This document shows positions 57,926-64,000 of a DNA stretch of 64,000 nt, one piece after another. Location of the stretch: assembly GCA_014904845.1 (NCBI GenBank), contig MU119221.1:310001-374000 (forward strand). Direction: 5' to 3'. Below the pieces are notes generated by a model, which was not told where the DNA came from, did no database searches, and was given only the letters and a program-made list of their open reading frames with translations. The translations under genes were made by a program, and so were the position numbers. The stretch's first letter is position 1. Each line of letters begins with the position of its first letter. The stretch comes from Acephala macrosclerotiorum. Its lineage: Eukaryota > Ascomycota > Leotiomycetes > Helotiales > Mollisiaceae.

Positions 57926-58593
57926 ATGGCCTCCCAATCGAAGAGGGATTCTCCTACTTTTTTTGAGCCGGCTGGCATCGACAATAGCGCGGAAACGGGT
58001 CGAGTTCTCTTGGATAGATACAGCCTCAATTCATACACTCTCGTGAGGGTGTCTAGCTTTGAACACTGTTTACAGACTCTTGACAAGCTTGTGAGCCTCG
58101 ACAAGATTCTCAATATAAAGAAATTACAAGATGAGTCTTGGGAGCTTGCTGTGCACAAGTTGTACTTGCTAAGGCTGAAGGACGAGCTCCGTAAGCTAGT
58201 CCCTAACTGCATTGCCGACCAGGCTATGATCCGACTGAACCCAACACAAAAGAGGTGGAAGAATTCAGTTATGAGAGGGCGAAGATTCTGAGGACTGCTA
58301 CGTTTTGCGACAGGGCAGAGCGTATGAAATATAGAGCCTGGCCCAAGGCACCCGCTTTTTACTCTGACTTGGTCATGGGTGTCGAAAAGGAGATGGGTGT
58401 CGAAAAGGAGATGGGTGTCGAAAAGGAGATGGGTGTCGAAAAGGAGATGGGTGTCGAAAAGGAGATGGGTGTCGAAAAGGAGATGGTTGTACTCAGCGAT
58501 GATGAGGAGGAAATGGACATCCTCAAGAATGAGGAGCAGGAAGGTGAGGAGATGTTGGAGGAAGGCACGGATGGGTGCTGGGTGATTGTGTAG
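57926..58593 (+). CDS. Hypothetical protein with MGVEKE hexapeptide repeats and acidic tail
   Basis: The frame from about 57926 encodes MASQSKRDSPTFFEPAG and a helical region ending LRLKDELR. It then connects to YDPTEPNTKEVEEFSYERAK through either a 32-nt intron (58191-58222, with GTAAGC, CTAAC and CAG signals) or a frameshift. Six exact 18-bp units (58375-58482) encode MGVEKE repeats, followed by an acidic tail (LSDDEEEMDILKNEEQEGEE) and CWVIV. Function is unknown. It starts 54 bp after the CadD pseudogene. Confidence 0.5.
58375..58482 (+). repeat. Coding minisatellite, 18 bp x 6
   Basis: Six perfect copies of ATGGGTGTCGAAAAGGAG followed by a diverged seventh start (ATGGTTGTA). Perfect identity implies recent expansion by slippage or unequal exchange. 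Confidence 0.95.
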
Positions 58594-60162
58594 CTCGGCT
58601 CCGATCGCCGGTACCCTGGAAATAAGTTCAAGGCTGCGATGATGGAATATTCTTTTCTTGCTTCTGAAGGAACATGTCAGTTGGGTATCACGTGTTTGGT
58701 TTCCTGCGGATAAATTTAACCAGCCCTTTTGTGACAAATCAGGGAGAGCTTGGCGAGGCTCCTTTGGCACTGTATTTTAGCTGTTTCCATGTATCCTAGA
58801 TTTCTTCTCTTCATGCTTCAATTTGAGACCACAATTCTGGCTGATCCATCAACCACTTTCACTTCCACCATTTCGACTCTTGTCACCCTCCGGATCATCA
58901 TTCGACAGCGCGTGCAGAATTATTTCGACCGGGACTTGCAACAAATAAAAAGTATCTAATAGATCTGGCAAATGGGGTACAGCCTACACGCTCATGACTG
59001 CTATCAACCACCCAAGTGCAGACCAATCTCCCAGTGTGTGACCGGTCTCCTTTCAACGACTAGTCTTACCTGGGCAACCAGTCACAGCGAGACCAGTCAC
59101 CGAGAAAAATACCATCAAAAGAGGACCAGACCCAAGCAAGACCAGTGACCAATCGCACTCACCAGATGAGACCACTCGCGCACATAACGATCGCCAGTGG
59201 AGAGATTTGCCTTCAATTGTTCTATAGCACGAGCTTCACGCTCCAATATCTCTTGCTTGGTCGGTTCTTCACTCTTCCGTTCTGTGACCCCTTAGTTCCC
59301 CTGCCAGATGCTCGCATGCCACTTGAGGTCTTCGTCCTACCCATCTTCAATAAATCACTTGTTGCCCACGCACCCGAGCCCGTAAGTCTATCCTGAGGTC
59401 GTACAGCTTATCACTCCTAACTCAAAGCCTTTGCATCCAAAGGAAGTCGACACTTCTTTCCACCCATCATGCCAACAATCCCTCACCACAGCACGACTAG
59501 TAGCACGACGCATTGCCGAGGGTTCTTCCGTATCTGCTCAGTCATGTCCTTATCCTGGAGCTGTGTGTGTGTTCTCGCGTGTCGAAACGTCGTGAAAAAG
59601 AACTTCTCCAGTTGCTGGATGAAAATCAAAATAACATTAATCGATCTTCGACCACCTATTGCGTAGTATTACATCGTTTGTCGAAAGGGTCCGACCAAAT
59701 TGGATGCGGGGAAACGCGATAAAATTGTTCAATACAGTACAACACCCAAGGAAACACATCGGGCGCATGGCCACCTGGATTTGCAGAGCTCTCTTTTTCA
59801 CGCCTAGGAAAGAATCATTAGCTCTCAATAGAAGTTACCTCGCCCCCACTAAATTTGTACGGAGCTAGGCGGTAAGCGGCACCTTTCCATAAGCCACATC
59901 GAAAGCCACGAAGCTTGTGGCTTGCACTGCCACTTAATCTTAATTCGCCCAGCTTAAGTCATGTGAAAAGACTATGCCCTTACGGCTTAGTGGATTCCGT
60001 GGTTACGGCGCTCTTGCGAGAACCTCCCTCAGGAAATAAAACACTTGCTTGCCAACAACAAACCATCCTTCCCCTTCAGCATTTGTAATTACCGATTGGC
60101 GAAAGACTCTAGCAGCGACCTCAACTTAGAGACCTGTAAGCGGCACACACACCAGAACGGAA
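58594..60162. other. Intergenic with clustered GACCAGTC decamers
   Basis: No gene is supported over 1.5 kb. Between about 59020 and 59175, degenerate copies of GACCAGTCAC recur (ACCGGTCTC, ACCAGTCACA, GACCAGTCACC, GACCAGACCC, GACCAGTGACC, GACCACTCGC). Confidence 0.45.
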
Positions 60163-61026
60163 ATGGATTCGAAAATTGCAGATACACTACCTCGACGAAG
60201 TGTCGATTCAGTCTCTTCGCCCGCCGAAGCGGTACTAGATCCCGATGAGATAGCCTGTCTGCTTGAACTTAAGGGACACGATCCGCGAACCCACGATGCT
60301 ACCTTTAACTCGCGTGGCTCAACGCCCCTCGTTGTCCCGGACGCGAAGCATTGGATCCAGCAAATCGAATATTTACAAAAGTCAAGCTACCTCAGCGCAA
60401 CGTTCGTTCTTGAGGAATGGCGACAAAAGAACATCATCGACGACCAATACTGGAAAATCGAGGCAGATCACTGGGAGTCATACTACCATGACAGCTTTCA
60501 CGAGAAATGCAAGCGGGGTCAAAATTGGCAGAAGGAAGATCTTCCTCAAAGCCAACAAGCTCAACACAATCTTTCTTTCTTCCAACATACGAGTCAATTC
60601 GAATGGCTCTCAACGTACACCCAACTCACATCGAAAACGTCGGCTATACCACAAGACGAGATCCACAAATCAGTCTTTGACACAATATACCATTGTCACC
60701 GGGCGAGATACTGGCAAAGTCTTTGCGAAAAGCGAGGCTATACAGAGTCTCGAAGAAGCATACAAGCTATCATCTATTGGAAGATAGAGTTTGGCTATTT
60801 GAATCGCGAGATTGTGAGGTTGGAGAAGAAATCTCTTGAGACAGAGAGCAAACCTGCACAGAGAAAGAAGATTCTTGCGAAGAATATTAACAGCAGTTCA
60901 CCGACTAAAGCCAAGAAAAGTAGTCGACCCCAAGGTAGAGGCAAGAAAGCCCCGAAGACATCTAGTATGGCCACTGGGACCCGGAAGTCCGAAAGGCTTA
61001 TTCGGCGAGAGGCCGGATGTAAGTGA
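60163..61026 (+). CDS. Hypothetical protein with basic C-terminus
   Basis: Single exon, 287 residues. The first 220 residues are helix-rich and aromatic (KHWIQQIEYLQKSSYLSATF, then WRQKNIIDDQYWKIEADHWE, then SLCEKRGYTESRRSIQAIIY). The last 60 residues are lysine/arginine-rich (KSSRPQGRGKKAPK) and end TRKSERLIRREAGCK, a likely nuclear or DNA-binding tail. No domain is recognised. The composition is that of a real protein. Confidence 0.6.
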   Translation: MDSKIADTLPRRSVDSVSSPAEAVLDPDEIACLLELKGHDPRTHDATFNSRGSTPLVVPDAKHWIQQIEYLQKSSYLSATFVLEEWRQKNIIDDQYWKIEADHWESYYHDSFHEKCKRGQNWQKEDLPQSQQAQHNLSFFQHTSQFEWLSTYTQLTSKTSAIPQDEIHKSVFDTIYHCHRARYWQSLCEKRGYTESRRSIQAIIYWKIEFGYLNREIVRLEKKSLETESKPAQRKKILAKNINSSSPTKAKKSSRPQGRGKKAPKTSSMATGTRKSERLIRREAGCK

Positions 61027-61689
61027 CGAGCAGAAGCTTTCTTTCCCGGTTCAAATAGAATCTGCGGTGGCAATTGGCACAGGACTTCTTTGAACTCGAA
61101 GGGACGGTGCATTCAAGTAAGTTAGTCCCAGGCCAAGACGAGTCAGCGTTATGCTAAAGCTCGATTGAAATGTAGGCCGCAATGATCCATCCAGCTCTTT
61201 TTCCTTTCTTCTACAAACACTTGCTGTTCAGTCGGGATTATAGAGACGCATGGAGGAAGCTATAGCCAGGGAAAGGGCCCGGTATATGGTGTGGAGTAGC
61301 AATAAGGACGAGGGGGAGACTGACGATGATAGGGACAGTGAGAGTAATAATGTGACGAAAGCAAGATAAGCAGCAATTGTATTTCATATTTTCTTGCCTT
61401 ATCACTGCATGGGCTTTCGTTCGGGGACAGATCAATGCAAATCAGCCAAATGAATGCGGAGACTTTAACTTGCGAAATGACTCGAAGCTCGAAGGAAACG
61501 CCGCACTCAGGCTAAGTGCCTGAATTCTGGCCTAAGGCAAGTTTGCCTGGTCAATTTTTCTACCAAGATACCAAGTCCAAACCAAGAAAGAAGCCGAATT
61601 TACAGACAATGCCAACCGTCTATACTTTCCCCTTTCTTTTTGCCTTTCTCACTGTAGCCTCTGCCTTAATCGGCCTTCCCACCCTACGT

Positions 61690-63990
61690 TTAGGTTCCTG
61701 GGCTCTCTACTCTCTTCATCTCTTCTCTCATCCCCACTTCATCTGACACAGTTCCCTCTTGTCCCACAGGATTGGGAGTACTCGACCCCGATTTTACCGC
61801 TAGAACGCCGCCAACTTGTTTGGAGTCTGGTTTAATAACAGTGCTCGTGATCGGCACTTTGACTTGAAGTTGATTTCGCTCCATAGCTTGCAACAAGATT
61901 GCAGCAGAGCTCTCTGGCATATTCAAGCATCTTATGAATTCTTCGCCATCATCAAAAGATATATGTGTACCTGTCCGAGTAGCACGATGGGCAAACCCGT
62001 ATATCGCTTTTGTCACTTTTTTCCTGCCAGTGGCTTTGAGTATATCTGTAGCATTAATCTCTCGACTCTCTGGGTCCAGGTGGACAACCTGTTCTCTTTG
62101 GCAGAGGGATGTTTCTTTCGGGGCTTCGAGCCTTCTAGGGCGTTTCGGTGAGAGTGCAATATCTTCCGGTGGATCCCTGAGGGGAGCAGCCTTTGAAACC
62201 TGGGGCTGGTATTGGAATCCTACAGTCTCCAGTGGTTCCTCAGAAATTGCGCGTAGAGATACTGGCCCGATAGTTGAGCGCTCCGAATTGCAGCGAAAGC
62301 GGCGGGAGGCAGTTGGAACATCAAGCTCGGCTAAGTCTGCATTTGGAACGTCAAGCTCTGCTAGGTCTGCATTACGTTTATGCGGGCCCGGCTGCTCTGG
62401 ACGTGTCCCCAATTCACTATTACGTAGTCAGTAAAATCAATGCAACCTGCAGCAGCACGTACTCGGGTAGAGGGAGGTCGTCGAGGTGATATCGGCTTTG
62501 GCTTGCTGAGTAACGCTTCACGGGATCTACCTCGAGCATATGAAGCAAAATTTCCGCCATTGGACAGTCTCGTTCCGTTTCTTCCTTGAGCTTTCGATGC
62601 AGAAGGCCATGCCATCTTGTCATTCTTGGCGCTGTCCATTTCAGCGTTCTAAACATATCTCTCTGAAATGTATTAACTTTCTCCGTGTCCGCCAACCAAG
62701 AATCTCGAGGAGTGTCTGACAGTTCGTGTACGCAATGGGGGAACCAATGGAACCAATACTGGACTATAGTCACACCGAGAGACCATATGTCCACAAGTTT
62801 AGAGTGTTGAGGCTCCGTTATTTCTGGTGCTTGGTAGAGTGATGCTCCACAAGACGTAGTCAATGTTGATTCGTCTTCGCTCGATTCACCGAAGTCGGCT
62901 ACTTTACAGTGAAAATCACGGCCTCGAGAGACGATGAGTATATTCGCTGGCTTGATGTCTCGGTGCGTGATGCCTTGGTCGTGGAGGTAAGATAGGGCTT
63001 GGCTCGTTTGCTGGGCCATTAGCAAGGTCTCGCGGCGGGAAACATTTGGAAGGTCAGCCAGACTACCTCCACCAACGAATTCCATCACTAGTGAAAGACT
63101 CTGATTTTCGACGACTTCGATGTATCGCGTAATATGGACCTTGTAAAAGTTAGCGGTGCTATGAGAAAGAAGAATAGGCATCTCACATGCTTAACACGGT
63201 CAAGTATCTTAATCTCTGATGAGATTCTCAATGCCGTTCTTCGATTATGGAATTCTTTAAGCGCAACCTCGCGTCCTGAGAGTTTGTCTATTGCATTATA
63301 GACTGTACCCGTGCTGCCTTCGCTAATTTTCCGACGACGATAGTACTTGTTCGTAGGAGCACTGGTCGATGTTGCTAAGGGTCCTTTTACTGCTGGGGTG
63401 TACTTGCCCCGCTGCTTGACAGCTAATGAAGCCATATTAGGAACAGCTTCTTTCACAATCTTGCGGTAAACCTCGAGGTTGTCCTCGTAAAGCGACTGTA
63501 GCTGGCCACGATCCGGAATCTCCAAACCGAAGGTAAGTAGCCCGACATCAATATTGCAGTCCACTTGGCACAGAGCTCGTTTGTCCCCTTGGTTGATGAT
63601 GTCATCCCTCTCGTCGGCGTCGATCGTAAGTTGATTGGAAGATAAGTTTCTTATCATCAAGACCATACTTTCCCAATTATGGTAGATCTCAAAATGGGTT
63701 CCACTGACACCTCGCTCTTTATCGGTGTCTAGAAGGTAGTCGCATTGTTCGGGATCGCTCCCAAATATTCAACCTCGTGTCGGATGGCGTGGGATCTTGT
63801 CGGTCTGCACAGTGATCTTGACTTTTGGTGGTATTAGGTGAGGGGTGGCATCGCGGTCGCAGCGCTTTGGAGCTTCGGTTTTTTCTCGTGTAATAAAGGG
63901 TCGGTTTTGGGGGATATCAAGGCTCCCAGAAGCTTCTGCGGATCGTGGTTGGAGCGAGAGGACAGTTTTTGAAAGGTCTCTGAATTGCAT
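61690..63990 (-). pseudogene. FHA-domain Ser/Thr protein kinase with an in-frame stop
   Basis: Exons 63990-63187, 63139-62463 and 62416-61690 keep one frame over 736 codons. After 73 residues a TGA (63771-63769) interrupts it. The frame then continues with a clear FHA domain (IFGSDPEQCDYLLD, then GVSGTHFEIYHNWES). The kinase domain has the glycine loop ISEGSTGTVYNA, lysine VALKEF, catalytic HRDIKPANIL, DFG in KVADFGE and APE in YQAPEI. The C-terminal tail contains two NADLAELDVP units. FHA-kinases of the Rad53/Cds1 type act in checkpoint signalling; orthology is not claimed. The TGA fits CGA (Arg, as in GRIFGSD) after one C-to-T change. A start downstream would remove part of the FHA domain. 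Confidence 0.7.
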
Positions 63991-64000
63991 TGTGAGGCCT

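Noticed and set aside
57874..58770. Long minus-strand frame with HLLFDT repeats
   Set aside because: Antisense to the MGVEKE hexapeptide-repeat gene; the plus-strand protein has the more natural composition.
1..64000. CRISPR arrays, prokaryotic operons and ribosome binding sites
   Set aside because: Introns and fungal gene families throughout show a eukaryotic nuclear sequence; no spaced direct repeats of CRISPR type are present.
1..64000. tRNA or rRNA genes
   Set aside because: I saw no cloverleaf with a GGTTCRANYCC box and no ribosomal RNA sequence. A dedicated scan could still find one.

Overview
The window looks like a piece of a filamentous ascomycete (Pezizomycotina) genome. Genes carry short introns of about 43-60 nt with GTAAGT-like donors and CTAAC branch sites. 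Recognisable fungal families include NDT80/PhoG, DUF1752/DUF3295, fungal F-box, ferric reductase, a monocarboxylate-type MFS transporter and fungal patatins. Two near-pure A+T blocks look like repeats destroyed by RIP. A Leotiomycete-like source is my guess; the sequence does not prove it. Exon structures were worked out by hand from reading frames and splice consensus.

Layout. 0-9 kb: a hotdog thioesterase (cut by the window edge), a divergent MADS-box protein, a four-exon ferric reductase, two small unknown genes and a six-exon degenerate G domain / RING-like / patatin gene, then two decayed gene tails. 10.5-12.2 kb: first A+T block. 12.8-16.5 kb: a PD-(D/E)XK-like protein and an F-box gene. 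16.7-19.8 kb: a decayed Tad-like LINE and other transposon debris. 20-26 kb: five unknown genes and a 1.2-kb inverted-repeat element. 26.8-29.2 kb: second A+T block, with a Tc1/mariner-derived deletion element directly after it.

30-42 kb: an AT-hook protein, then a two-exon gene predicted to encode about 1178 residues that joins a chromatin-reader-like region, an acidic repeat, five to six Myb/SANT repeats, zinc fingers and a class III aminotransferase-like domain. Next come three genes that look like core chromosome genes (DUF1752/DUF3295, a coiled-coil protein, an NDT80/PhoG factor). 42.1-42.3 kb is an assembly gap. 42.3-52.3 kb: unknown genes, a multi-pass membrane protein and an MFS transporter, separated by broken gene fragments. 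53.7-58.6 kb: a JmjC-like gene whose stop codon lies inside a small transposon, a CadD-type cadmium transporter pseudogene, and an acidic protein with hexapeptide repeats. 60-64 kb: an unknown basic protein and an FHA-kinase gene with one nonsense codon.

Gene content mixes core genes with accessory material. Ferric reductase, patatin and Myb/SANT genes are classes repeatedly reported as cargo of Starship giant transposons. No DUF3435 tyrosine recombinase is visible here, so any Starship link is only a hypothesis.
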